Assembly: GCA_023053685.1 (NCBI GenBank)
Contig: JALIGW010000001.1
Location: 228,742,434 to 228,806,433, forward strand
Origin: Diadophis punctatus similis
Lineage: Eukaryota > Chordata > Lepidosauria > Squamata > Dipsadidae
Direction of reading: 5' to 3'
Length of the DNA stretch: 64,000 nt
Below, piece by piece: positions 36,083 to 46,565 of this stretch. Position 1 is the stretch's first letter. The number at the start of each line of letters is the position of its first letter. Below the pieces are notes generated by a model. It searched no databases, was not told the origin of the DNA, and saw only the letters and a list, made by a program, of their open reading frames with translations. A program made the position numbers and the translations under genes.

Positions 36083-36931
36083 ATGTTTGTGTGGAAGTCA
36101 AACAATGTCACGCTGAGAGATATCGGAAGAGAAGCACAACAGTAGTAATTTAAAGGAAGCTTGGGAAAAAATTGTATTCTTTAGTCTATAGAAATACAGA
36201 TATGTGTGAGCCAAAAACTCTGTAGGCACTTGGCCACGTACGCATAGAGTTGCCTGTGAAGGGAAGGTGTACAGCAGGAAGTTTGGGTAGATTGTTTAGA
36301 TTCCTCATACTCTCACTTAAGAATTTTAAGTATAACTTGCCAGGTTATTTTTGTTCTTTTTCTTTTGTATCAGTTTTAAAAAAACCTTTTTGGTTTATTT
36401 TCGGAATCTAATTATGTATATATCTTTTCTCCTAATCTGAATCACTATCCCCACTCTATTAAATCCCTCTTGCTTTTTGATAAGTTTCTTCAGCTAATCT
36501 GATACACTTTTCTCTTCTTAACTACCAGTCCCAATTTCCGGGTCTGATTCTGTACTGTATTTGTAAAAAGTGGGTGGAATTAAAAAAAAAGCACTAAGCA
36601 GAGGTAGACTAGGTATTCCTTCAGTCATTAATTCATGAAAAATGTTGGCAGTTCAGTTCCAGCAACAGACACCCAGGGATGTAAACAGCCAAATCGCACA
36701 AGATCTCAAGTGGAGACTCACAAGATTTTGGCTAAATTATTTGTTCATATATTTCTTTATTACACTATTCAGTGATTGATTTATATGTTGCCTAGGTTGA
36801 TGAGAAAAGTTGCACAATCACACTTGCCATTTTAAAAAGTTGCTGGCCTCTGGTATATGAAAGCAAGGAGGAGATTTCTCTGCAAGGACTGTTTCTATTT
36901 CCATGTAATAAAATAAAATAAGAAAATGCAA
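36083..36931. other. no recognised feature
   Basis: Unique AT-rich sequence. Confidence 0.4.
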
Positions 36932-36933
36932 TA

Positions 36934-37611
36934 CAGATAGTCCTCGACTTACAACAGTTCATTTAGTCACCGTTCAAAGCAGAGGTGGGTTCCTCCCGGT
37001 TCAGACCATTTCTTTTGAACCTGTAGCGGGAATCCCCCCCCCCGCTTGCCAAACTGGGAGTGATGGCTGGCTGGCCACGCCCCCGAACCAGCTCTCTTGG
37101 CGGCGCCTATGGTGCCACCATCTTGTTTTTCACTTCTGCGCATGCGCATAAGCTGTTTTTTGCTTCTGCGCATGCTCAGAAGCCGGGTTTTGGCACTGCG
37201 CGCACGCACGGGGTGCGGGAGGAAGTGAACCGGCAGCGAGATAAGTTAGAACCCACCCCTGGTTCAGAGTTACAACAGGACTGAAAAAAGAGACTTATGA
37301 CCATTTTTCACACTTATAACCACTGCAACACTCCCATAGCCGTGTGATCATAATTCAGATGCTTGGCAATTGACTCATATTTATGATGGTTGCAAAGTCC
37401 TGTGTTCACCTTTTATGACCTTCTGATGAGCAAAGTCAATGGGGAGGCCAGATACACTTAACAGCCATGTTACTAGCTTAACCACCGCATCGATTCACTT
37501 AGCAACTGTGGCAAGAAAGGTCATAAAATGGGGCAAAACTCACTTAACAAATATCTTGCTTAGAAACAGAAATTTTGAGCTCAATTGTGGTCATAAGTCG
37601 AGGGCTACCTG
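36934..37611 (+). mobile_element. Tigger-like MITE, copy 5, with nested hAT
   Basis: Starts CAGATAGTCCTCGACTTAC after TA and ends GTCGAGGGCTACCTG before TA. Good inverted ends make this the clearest copy of the family. It is split by the 282-bp hAT element at 36980-37261, whose target duplication lies in the GTTCAAAG of the Tigger-like sequence. Confidence 0.9.
36980..37261. mobile_element. hAT element nested in Tigger-like copy (GGTGGG-end class)
   Basis: Starts CAGAGGTGGGTTCCTCCCGG and ends TTAGAACCCACCCCTG, between GTTCAAAG and GTTCAGAG. Contains TGCGCATGCGCA at 37137-37148 and a second GCTTCTGCGCATGCTCAGAA. Confidence 0.92.
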
Positions 37612-37807
37612 TATAAAAAAGGTGGCATAAAAATCTAATAGTAAAATTAAAAACAAAACAAAAACCAACAGGTAGATAGATTTCTGTTCCTTGGCAGAAC
37701 CATAACTAAAGGTGAGGAAATGGAAGAAGAAAATGTTAAGAGGTAGAAATTCTGAAAGAAAGATAGTAGATAGCAATGAATGAATGTTGCAAGTGGAAAT
37801 GGCTATA

Positions 37808-38213
37808 CAGATATTCCCCAACATATGACCACCATAGAGCCCAAAACCTCCACTCCTAAGCAAGGCAGTTGTTAAGTGTGTTTTGTCCCCTTTTAGATTC
37901 GTTTTGCTACAGTTGTTAAGCAAATCACTGCAGTTGTTAAGTGAATCATATAGTCATTAAGCAAATCTGGCTTCCCCCATTGGCTTTGCTTGTCGAAAGC
38001 TGTCTGGGAAGGTTATGAACGGCGATCATATGACAGTGCAACTGTCATAAATACATGCTAGTCGCTAAGGACCCGAATTCTGATCACATGACCACAGGGA
38101 TGCAGCAATAGTCATCATGAGTATGGAAAACGTTCATAAGGCATTTCAATTTTCCATGTCATTGAAACTTCGAACAGTCACTAAATGAATGGTAGTAAGT
38201 CGAGGACTGCCTG
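37808..38213 (-). mobile_element. Tigger-like MITE, copy 6
   Basis: Antisense relative: starts CAGATATTCCCCAACATATG after TA. Interior CAGTTGTTAAGTGAATCA and GATCACATGACCACAGGGAT. Ends AAGTCGAGGACTGCCTG. Confidence 0.85.
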
Positions 38214-38772
38214 AATATAAGAGTACGCTGCTGCCCACTTTGTTACGTGAAGTTTAAGAAACAAAAGGCAGTTAATATACGAATATGGTGGAAGCAAAGA
38301 TGGTTTGCAACAATATTAAGTTATGGAGAGATTCAGTAAATGGCATTGGTGTAAAGTATATTTAAGTAGAGCTCTTTTCTATTATCACTTGCTTTAATTT
38401 CTTTTGACAACTACTACATATTCCCTTTTTTTGTACTTTCCATAATGTACTTTCCTTTATGTTTGTTCCCCAGCCTATTATATGGATAGAGGTTTTAAGC
38501 TTCAAGGCCTACTCCTTTTGCCTTGATATTTCATAACTTAATTTTCTAAGTCAACAAGCCATTAAATGAACAAAGCCAACAAGTGGGGACTATATGATCC
38601 TCTGGACCAAAAACATAAGAGGTTGTCTTGATACAATTTTGCTTCAGTTCCCAGGAAACAAGCCTATTTATTTGAAGTTGAGGTAGCTGGCTTAGAGAAG
38701 CAAAAAGAGGCAGGCAGGTTGATGGATAGCAGCTTCTACATTCTCATACATAATGAACATCTGGGGATAAAA
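38214..38772. other. no recognised feature
   Basis: Unique sequence, ending in a short TTAA repeat tail. Confidence 0.4.
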
Positions 38773-38774
38773 AG

Positions 38775-39790
38775 CATTAATTAATTAATTAATTAAATTT
38801 ATTGGCCGCTCATCTCACCATAGGGCCGTGATGGCGAACCGACGGCAGATGTGCCACAGGTAGCACGCAGAGCCCTCTCTGCAGGCATGCCAGCCGTTGC
38901 CCCAGCCCAACTCCACTGCGCATGCGCACGCGCCTCCTGCCAGCCAGCTGGTCTTCGGGTCTCTGCCGCGCATGTATCAATGCTTTGCATGTACAATCAC
39001 CTTCCCCGATCTCCGCAGGTTCCCCCCAGAATGCCCTACCTTTCTCCTCCATTTCTACCACCTGTGCCTTCCCCAATCTCCACAGATTCCCCCCCAGTGC
39101 GCCCTACTTTTCTACTCCATTTCTGCTGCCCGTACCAACCTGGAAACCAAAATGGTGTGCGTGGGTGCCACATGAGGCCCCCACACACCCTGTTTTGGGC
39201 CTGGAAAGCCTCCTACACCAACCTGGAAGCCAAAATGGGGGGCGGGGTGGCACATGCATGGGGGACCTGGGGCACATGCACGGGGGACATGCATGTGCAG
39301 GGGTGGGGTGCATGCGCAGTGGGTGCTTGCATTGCATTTTGGGGATTGGGGCATGCGCGCGTGCATTCACACATGAGCACGTGCACTTTGGGCACTCGGC
39401 ACCAAAAAGGTTAACCATAACTGCCATAGGGTAATTCTGGGTGACTTAAAGTTGCATTTAAGTTAAAATATAAAATGTTAAAATCAAACTTTAAAACCAA
39501 AGACACATGGGGAGGGTGGGGGGTGAGTGGGGGGAGAGGTGGGATCTGTTGTTACTCAATCAACCTCCTCCATTGTGCTGATTGCCCCACTGGGGCCCCA
39601 AGCTGACTGGCAGAGCCTCGTCTTTAGGCCCTTATGAAAAGATAGGAGAGTTGGGCCAACCTCACATTGGGGGGCAAGAAGTTCCATAGGCCAGGAGCAA
39701 TAGCAGAGAAGACCTTCCTCCTTATAACCAGAAACAGAGAAATGACTTCTTTGAACAGAAGACATAAATGGTATACTTGGTTCTAATGAA
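38775..39790 (-). mobile_element. L2-like LINE 3' region, antisense, split by hAT
   Basis: Begins with (AATT)n and AATTTATTGGCCGCTCATC, continues after the hAT copy as GGGTAATTCTGGGTGACTT and on through GGCAAGAAGTTCCATAGGCC. The minus strand reads PTLLSFHKGLKTRLCQSAWG, resembling the LINE C-terminal phrase also seen at 32760-32815. Stops are present. Confidence 0.6.
38826..39423. mobile_element. hAT element nested in LINE (GATGGCGAACC end, central-TA class)
   Basis: Left end GTGATGGCGAACCGACGG, right end AAGGTTAACCATAACTG, with perfect 8-bp duplication CCATAGGG (38818-38825, 39424-39431). TGCGCATGCGCA at 38927-38938. Long frames on both strands (up to 187 residues) come from the GC-rich repeat interior and lack any domain; I reject them as genes. 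Confidence 0.92.
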
Positions 39791-40089
39791 TTAGGTGAAG
39801 TCCAAGGAGCATCTGAACATGAGCAAACGGAGTAGTCTACTTCTCCTCCCCCATGTCCTCTCCCATGTGTAATATGTACCCTCCAACACCCATACATCTC
39901 ATAAACATATCTCCCCCAATATACATGGAGACATATTGTCTCCCACAGTCCCCTATCACATTTTGCAAAGTAGACTCCTTTTCCTGTCATACATCTTCTG
40001 CACTCACTTCTACCTGCCCATTTGTACCCAGATACACTATAGAACTGTGGCGGCAGACATCCCATTTTAAGTTTCGGTTAACATTGTTA
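39791..40089. other. low-complexity CCT/CAT-rich stretch
   Basis: Imperfect repeats of TCTCCCCCATGTCC and related text. Nothing else recognised. Confidence 0.4.
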
Positions 40090-40097
40090 GTCTAAAA

Positions 40098-40202
40098 TTG
40101 TGTTTCTCAACCATGGCAATTTGAAGATGTGTGGACTTCATGGCTGGCTGGGGAATTCTGGAAGTTTAACTTCATGCATCTTCTTAGGGTTGAGAAACAC
40201 TG
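40098..40202. mobile_element. palindromic hAT MITE (central-TA class)
   Basis: TTGTGTTTCTCAACCATGG at the left end pairs with GGTTGAGAAACACTG at the right end, and the arms match through GTGTGGACTTCA. Target duplication GTCTAAAA/GTCTAAAC (one mismatch). Only 105 bp. Confidence 0.9.
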
Positions 40203-40397
40203 GTCTAAACGCAGCATCTGATTGGCTCATTGTTTAGACAGGAACTGATCAATTTTGGCGAAGCCTAGAAGGGACTCCAGTGTTGGAGCACTGGTAAAGT
40301 ATTGTGTGTGATGGCACCTATGAGTGCCACATTGACAATCCTGGCCTTAGAAGAAAACTACTTTATGAAGCACACCTCCATAACCTATAATGTAGAG

Positions 40398-40510
40398 CAG
40401 TGGTTCCCAACCTGTGGTACGTGTACCACTAGTGGTACGCGAGGGCCTTCCAGGTGGTACACGAACACTTTCGGGGTCATGAACGATCACAAAAAGGTTG
40501 GGAACCACTG
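40398..40510. mobile_element. 113-bp hAT MITE, deletion derivative (central-TA class)
   Basis: Starts CAGTGGTTCCCAACCTGTGG and ends GGTTGGGAACCACTG, with perfect 8-bp duplication ATGTAGAG (40390-40397, 40511-40518). It equals the two ends of the 342-bp copy at 43542-43883 joined together. Confidence 0.95.
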
Positions 40511-40518
40511 ATGTAGAG

Positions 40519-43049
40519 GATACCGTCTGGGGTTGGTTGCTCTAATCATTAGGAATGCTAATAACTGAGTACTGCAAAGGGCATGCAAACTATATTGTCC
40601 CAGTTCAAATGCCCTGGTGTACCACATTTTTCAAAATCTTAATTTTGTGAAGTGATTGCAATTAGTGAAGTGATAATTCCGTAGATCCTTCTCAGTGGTG
40701 TCCCTTATCAAAGAGGCATTGACTTTCTTTGCATTTACTTAAATTGCTTTGCTATTGCCGGAAATCATGCTCAGTTATTGGAGTGGACAGTTTTTGTATC
40801 TATTTCTGAGGTAGGGGAATTATTATGTGATGGTAGAAATAGACATGAGTGAAATCTTATCAATGATTGAAGGAGTTCAGTTGAAGATGGAAAGTGCTGA
40901 GGATGCTGAGGAAGATTTTTTTAAAAAAAATTCAGGATAAGATATTTTACTGTAGCTGGTCTTTAATTGTGGAAATATGGAACAATATTTGTAAATATTT
41001 CTCCCTTTGGGTTTTTTTCTATTTTTTACAGAAGTCTTGAGTATAATAACTAGGGAATCATTTAGTTACAGTACAGTAAAGTATTGGCAATTTTAGTTTC
41101 TTGCTGTCATATTCTCTTCATATCCTGTTGTGCTCAATATACCGGATGGTGTAGAAACTGCAACATAAATCCTTCACTTGGCAATAGAAATTTCATCCAA
41201 TTATCTTACTGACTGGTCTTTATTACACTTCATCTGGTTTTCTGATTTCATTTCAGATTGGCTAATATCTGTTCTCCGGTGACAATAGCAGGCATAGATA
41301 TTTATAGATATTCAGATTGCACATGTATATACGCATAATAAATATGCACTCCAGTATAATCAATTGCCATTTCTAATGCCAACTATTATTATACAAGAAG
41401 TGAGTTACCATTGCTTTCCCCCCTTGTTGCACTGCTCTTTAAGATGGCTGAAGAATTAGGGGAAAGTGCAACAAATTAATTCAGAAGGCACACATTCCTG
41501 CAATCATTCAAAAGTGAACTTGTTGACTGACAAGCTCAATTTTGAAAGCAATCTCCTTTAGAGTAGAGAAAGGAATCTACAAAAAGACTCCATTTACAAA
41601 ATGTCAGGAAGGTGGCGTTTATTTTCAGCAGAAAAACCACATTTTCAGTGTCAAAATCTAGACATTTTATTGGAGCTGCAACCTGGGCTCTGCATGTTAT
41701 GGATGATGAAGGAAAAAATTTCTTCCAAATGTTGACTTGCTCACATCTCTCTCCTACTGGCAATGTTTCTGAAAATTATTTTCATCTGAATAATGGATAT
41801 CAAGAGTGCTGTCCCAAATTTTTTTAGGTGCATATATTCCATTGCTTTCTCAGAGATAAGACTAAGGCTGTGCAAGCCATTCCAAAGAGATGCTTCAAAG
41901 AGGTACTTCACAATTGGAAGATCTCCCTTTGAAGTGTTAAAGTAGCTGCGTCCCTTGAAAGACGAAATGTCACTGCTTCAAATGGGATTCTGTTATTTTG
42001 GTGCAAATAGAGATATCTTCAAACATACAGTATTTCCCCCAGGACTTCCAATGAAGCAAAACAGATGTGCATGTACAAACATGTGGAGACAGCTGTAAAT
42101 AGCTTCAAAGCTGTTACATCACCCTGTCAAAGGATGCAGCTATTTTAACACTGCAAAAAGGGATTTCTTTTTGGCTGATGTGCTTTATAAAGCATATTTT
42201 TTGAGCCAGTCTTAGTACAGAAGTGTTCATACTGGTGTTTTTGTTTTTCTCATCCAATGTAGATTAATGCATTTAAACATATTAGATACTATAAGAAATT
42301 TTAGGATTGGCAACTTATTTTATAGCTAACTCTGATACAATTTGTGCCTCTACAGGATAGTAAAAGTATTTTGTTATGGCTGCTAGTTTTGATGTGATAA
42401 TTTAAATTGTTGAACATAATTATAAACTGCTTTTTTCTTATTTATTGCTGAAATGAAGAGAAAGCCTATTTATAAAAATGGATGCCTCAGATTTTTTATT
42501 GTATTCTACAATTCTACTGCAAAGCATTTGGCTTGTTCAGAAGGAGCATAACCACTTCCGCTGTTAAACTTTGGAGAGGCAACTCCAAAAGTCACAGTCA
42601 GGTATCAAATGTGAAAGACCCACATGCCAATTGAAGAGCAAAATGTGAATTGACAATTTTTTATTATGTCCAAATAAATGCAAAATAGTCCCTCTTTTTG
42701 TTTCCTTTCAAGATCCATTAAAGTGAGCTGTAGGTATCTGGTAGATTCTAAGTTGAATAGATAGTATAAATAAAATCTACACTCCTGCTTTCCAGGAAAT
42801 AATTACGTATTTCTTAAAGTAGACCTTAGACCACATTCTCAGTTATTGTATTTGTAAACAATGAAATGATTTTTTAAAAAAAGTTGGCATCATCCCATTT
42901 CACAATTTATAGGTGATGTAGATGTTTCCAAGCCAGGAGAATACCAGGTGGTTGCATTTATATATGTGTCAAGCAAACTCTCAAAGAGACTACAAAGAGG
43001 CAGAAGAGAAAAATTAAATCAACAGCAGATCCACTGTGGAGTAAATACA
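40519..43049. other. unique sequence, no gene seen
   Basis: About 2.5 kb without a recognised transposon. The 71-residue frame at 41612 has no domain or splice support. Confidence 0.45.
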
Positions 43050-43051
43050 TA

Positions 43052-43440
43052 CCGTATTTTCCGGAGTATAAGATGCACCTTTCCCCCCCTAAAAGAGGCT
43101 GAAAATTTGGGTGCATCTTATACTCCGAATGTAGCTTTTTCTAAGCTTTTTTCTCCAGCCCTAACGAGGTGCTAACAATCTTCCCAGCTTGCAGGATTTT
43201 TTCATTGCTACTCCCTCCAAAGAAGTTTTTTTCCAGCCCCAAGTCTTTGCAGGCTTGTTTTCATTGCTACTCCCTCCGAAGAATATTTTTTTCAGCCCTA
43301 ACCAGGGGATAAAATAATGTGCTGAAGCTGACCAGACTAAGGACGCTAGCCAGATGAATACCTGGTAGGTAGATTTCCCCCCCCCCTATTTTCCTCCCCC
43401 ATCTTATACTCTGGTGCATCTTATACTCTGAAAAATATGG
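43052..43440. mobile_element. hairpin-ended TA element, copy 4
   Basis: Ends CCGTATTTTCCGGAGTATAA and TTATACTCTGAAAAATATGG lie between TA at 43050-43051 and 43441-43442. The interior is that of copy 2 in reverse (CATTGCTACTCCCTCC appears twice). Confidence 0.87.
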
Positions 43441-43541
43441 TAAATGGCTACCGTATTGCTCCATCATGTTCATGTTTTTACTCAGGGCTAAGTAGAACAT
43501 TGTAAGTGATAATTTCACTGATATCATGTGTTGCTTTAAGA

Positions 43542-43883
43542 CAGTGGTTCCCAACCAGTGGTACGTGTACCACTAGTGGTACGCGAGGGCCTTCCAGGTG
43601 GTACGCGAACACTTTCGGGGTCATGAACGATTTTTAGTTAGTTATTTTTTACTTCACAAAAATGTTTACTGTCTAACACAAGATAATCTGGCAATGATTT
43701 GCAACTGTTGCCACACGCCACCCACCTGGTCCCAGTGGCCCGAGAATCCAGTTGCTGGATGCGCTGGGCCAAAAAAGGAACGGTACAATTATGGAAATTT
43801 AGTTTCTCTGGAACCAGGTGGTACGCGGCGACTGTACGGGACCTCCAAGTGGTACTTGATCACAAAAAGGTTGGGAACCACTG
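43542..43883. mobile_element. 342-bp hAT element (central-TA class)
   Basis: Starts CAGTGGTTCCCAACCAGTGG, ends GGTTGGGAACCACTG, with perfect 8-bp duplication CTTTAAGA (43534-43541, 43884-43891). The repeated GTGGTACGCGAGG and GTGGTACGCGGCG text lies near both ends. A 127-residue frame crosses it but has no transposase motif. Confidence 0.95.
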
Positions 43884-43999
43884 CTTTAAGAGGATGTTTG
43901 TTGTGCAGATCATGGTATCTAATGTATTTTATTGTGACTAGGAATTACAAAAGTAGATCCAGTGGCCAAAAACCAAAATGAAATGGTCAGTCATCAATT

Positions 44000-44660
44000 A
44001 AAGGTAAAGGTTTCCCCTGTCCAGTTGTGTCCGCTTCAAAGGGGGGGGCTAATGCTCATCTTCCTTTTCTTAGCTAAGGGAACCAGTGTTGTTTGAAGAC
44101 TCTTCCATGGTCATGTGACCAGCATAAGTATACGCCAAGGTGCACGGGACGCTGTTACCTTCCCACTGAAGTGGTACCAGAGGTGGGTTCCTGCCGGAGC
44201 TGCCCAGTCCGCAGCTCCGGTAGGGAGCGGCCAATTGCGCAATTTGTGCGCGACCGCTCCGGAGCCCTCTCTGCCGGTCCACCATGCACGTTGCCATTTT
44301 TTGGTGAATTTTTGGCCGATTTTGCTTCTGCGCATGCGTGAAAGCAAAATCGTGCCGAAATCTTGCGAGGGGACGTGCGCGCGCGCGAGATTTTGGCAAG
44401 ATTTTGCTTCTGCACATGTGCGGAAGCAAAATCATGCTGAAATCTTGCGCGCGCGCGTCCCCTCGCAAAATTTCGGCGCGATTTTGCTTCCGCGCTTGTG
44501 CAGAAGCAAAATTGCACAAGGGGGCACATGCGCGTAGTGAGCTTGCGCGCCCAAAGCGTGGAGATGCGCGCGCAGAGCACCGGCACCAGTAAGGGAGGAA
44601 CCCGCCGCTGAGTGGTACCTATTTATCTACTTGCATTTGTATGCTTTTGAACTCACAATT
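44000..44660 (-). mobile_element. squamate dispersed repeat split by hAT insertion
   Basis: GGTAAAGGTTTCCCCTGTCC then CTCTTCCATGGTCATGTGAC and CGCTGTTACCTTCCCACTGA, continuing after the hAT as CCTATTTATCTACTTGCATT. I know this as a common reptile repeat that in full copies ends in a tRNA-like part, so probably a SINE in antisense. That part is missing here. Confidence 0.6.
44178..44610. mobile_element. hAT element with three internal hairpins (GGTGGG-end class)
   Basis: Starts CAGAGGTGGGTTCCTGCCGG, ends GAGGAACCCGCCGCTG, with perfect 8-bp duplication AGTGGTAC (44170-44177, 44611-44618). Inside, ATTTTGCTTC...GAAGCAAAAT hairpins occur three times (near 44330, 44402, 44483) around GCGCGCGCG runs. 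Frames up to 149 residues on both strands follow these hairpins and are not genes. Confidence 0.93.
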
Positions 44661-45091
44661 ATTGTGTAAATCACAAAGCAAAAATGTCCAAATTTCATAT
44701 CTAAAGAGAAAAAGCCTTTGCGTGCTATCTTTCCTCTCCCCCTAACTGCTTAAACATTTTAGAGAAAAATACTAGATTTTAAAAATATATTAGAAAAGCT
44801 GTTGATATATTTATAAATCTAAAACACACAGTACTATATATAGCATTGGGTCTACAAGGATTCCTCTTGCAACTTATATAATTGAAAGTAATAGAACAGT
44901 TCATGATAGGCCAGATATTCAGCTTTTCAGTGACAGAGTCAACTTCACAGTGCAGATAGTCCTCATTTTATGACTGCTATTTTTAAGTATTTCACATTAT
45001 CCAAATGTCCATACCTAACAACATTCCTTTCTCATGGTCTATATTAATTCTTCAGTCTTTTTGCATCTGTTCACTCTGGCTAGTGAACAGA

Positions 45092-45094
45092 TAT

Positions 45095-45149
<55 letters not shown>

Positions 45150-45210
45150 TTCATTCATTCATTCATTCATTCATTCATTCATTCATTCATTCATTCATTC
45201 ATTCATTCAT

Positions 45211-45261
<51 letters not shown>
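45092..45261. repeat. (TTTA)n-(TTCA)n-(TTTA)n microsatellite
   Basis: A three-part array: TTTA units, about 15 ATTC units, then TTTA units again. It adjoins the 3' end of the antisense SINE and is probably its expanded A-rich tail. Confidence 0.97.
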
Positions 45262-45263
45262 TG

Positions 45264-45497
45264 AGATTTATATACCGCCTCATAGTGCAAGCACTCTCTA
45301 AGCGGTTTACACCATTAAGCAATGTATATATTTACATTGCCCCCAACAATCTGTGTCCTCATTTTACCTACCTTGGAAGGATGGAAGGCTGAGTCAACCC
45401 TGAGCCGGTAAGATTTGAACAGCTGTACTCAAATGATCACAGTCAGCTAAAGTAGCCTGCAGTACTGCTCTCTAACCGCTGCGCTACCTCGGCTCTT
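45264..45497 (-). mobile_element. Sauria-type SINE, near full length
   Basis: On the minus strand: A box in GAGGTAGCGCAGCGGTTAGA, B box GCTGTTCAAATCTTAC, the body with GGTTGACTCAGCCTTCC, and a 3' end AGGCGGTATATAAATC like that of Bov-B LINEs. This is the plan known for Sauria SINEs, which LINE machinery mobilises. Confidence 0.85.
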
Positions 45498-45511
45498 ATC
45501 ATGTTCTACAG

Positions 45512-45661
45512 CAGGGGTGTCAAACTCAATTTCATTGAGGGCCACATCAGGGTTGTGTTTGATCTTGGGGGGGCTGAGGGGCGTGGCCAGGGGGGGTGCA
45601 GCCAGCTCAATATCACTAGTGTCGGGGGCGCCTGTGGTGGCCTGAGTGCTCTGCCAGGAAT
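45512..45661. mobile_element. hAT fragment (GTGTCAAAC end), right end lost
   Basis: Starts CAGGGGTGTCAAACTCAATT and matches 54816 and 50404 through GTTGTGTTTGATCTTGG and GTGGTGGCCTGAG. It stops after CTCTGCCAGG. TTCTACAG before the start and TTCTATAG at 45662-45669 may still be the target duplication. Confidence 0.75.
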
Positions 45662-45786
45662 GTTCTATAGTGTGATAACACCTAAAAACTTTGGAGAACA
45701 TTCTGCTATAATAGGATCATGGCTTCTCTATCTAACTGAGGCACAGAGAGCCACATTGGGTTGATATGAAGAGGGCAGCCTTTATA

Positions 45787-46144
45787 GGTAATCCTTGACT
45801 TACAACCATTCGTTTAGCAATTGTATAATGAAAAAAGTGATAACCATCCCTTGCACTTATGACTGTTGCTGCATTCCCAGAGCCACATGATCAAGATTTG
45901 GGTCCTTGGCAACCGACATGTATTTACAACAGTTGCAGTGTCCCAAGGTCATGTGATTGCCATTTGTAACCCTCCCAGCTGGTTTCCAACTAGCAAAGTC
46001 AATGGGGGTTTGAACCATATGATTCACGTAACAACCCTCTTAGCAAAAAGTGTCAGAAAAGCAGATGTGACTCACTTAACAACCGCCTCGCTTAGCAAAT
46101 GGAAATTCTGGCTCCAATTGTGGTCCTAAGTCAAGGAATACTTG
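45787..46144 (+). mobile_element. Tigger-like MITE, copy 7
   Basis: Starts GGTAATCCTTGACTTACAAC after TA and ends CCTAAGTCAAGGAATACTTG. Family text TGTATTTACAACAGTTGCAG and CACTTAACAACCGCCTCG inside. Confidence 0.83.
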
Positions 46145-46164
46145 CAATGACTCAGGTAGTGCAT

Positions 46165-46565
46165 CAGTGCACATTAACTTAGACATTAGCTTGGCCAGTC
46201 TGGCGAAGAGAAGGACCAGGGGTGACATGATAGCAGTGTTCCAATACTTGAGGGGATGCCACAGAGAGGAGGGGGTCAGGCTGTTCTCTATGGCACCAGA
46301 AAGCCAAACAAGGAATAATGGATGGAAGCTGACCAAGGAGAGATTCAACCTGAAAGTGAGGAGGAACTTTCTGACAGTGAGAGCGATCAACAAGTGGAAC
46401 AGCTTGCCAGTGGAGGTTGTGAGAGCCCCAACACTTGCAACCTTCAAGGGGAGACTGGACTGCCATCTGTCTCAAATGGTGTAGGAACTCCTGCTTGAGC
46501 AGGGGGTTGGACTAAATGACCTACAAGGTCCCTTCCAACTCTAATAATAAATCTAAAATCTAAAT
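46165..46565 (+). mobile_element. CR1 LINE 3' end, sense
   Basis: An open frame of 105 codons (46167-46484) reads RRTRGDMIAVFQYLRG, then RLFSMAPESQTRNN and AINKWNSLPVEVVRAPTLAT, the usual C-terminus of CR1 ORF2. The 3' UTR GGGGGTTGGACTAAATGACC closes with GTCCCTTCCAACTC and a short AATCTA tail. The C-terminal frame is uninterrupted, so the copy is relatively young, but it lacks all of the catalytic domain. Confidence 0.87.

Noticed and set aside
38851..39434. Overlapping frames of 187 and 170 residues
   Set aside because: They lie wholly inside a hAT element with a clear target duplication, in repetitive GC-rich sequence, without transposase motifs.
39556..40065. 169-residue minus-strand frame
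   Set aside because: Its C-terminal part is decayed LINE coding text and the rest is low-complexity sequence. It is a chance extension of a dead LINE.
44070..44586. Several frames of 140-149 residues with repeated FASAHA-like phrases
   Set aside because: They follow the internal hairpin repeats of a hAT element.
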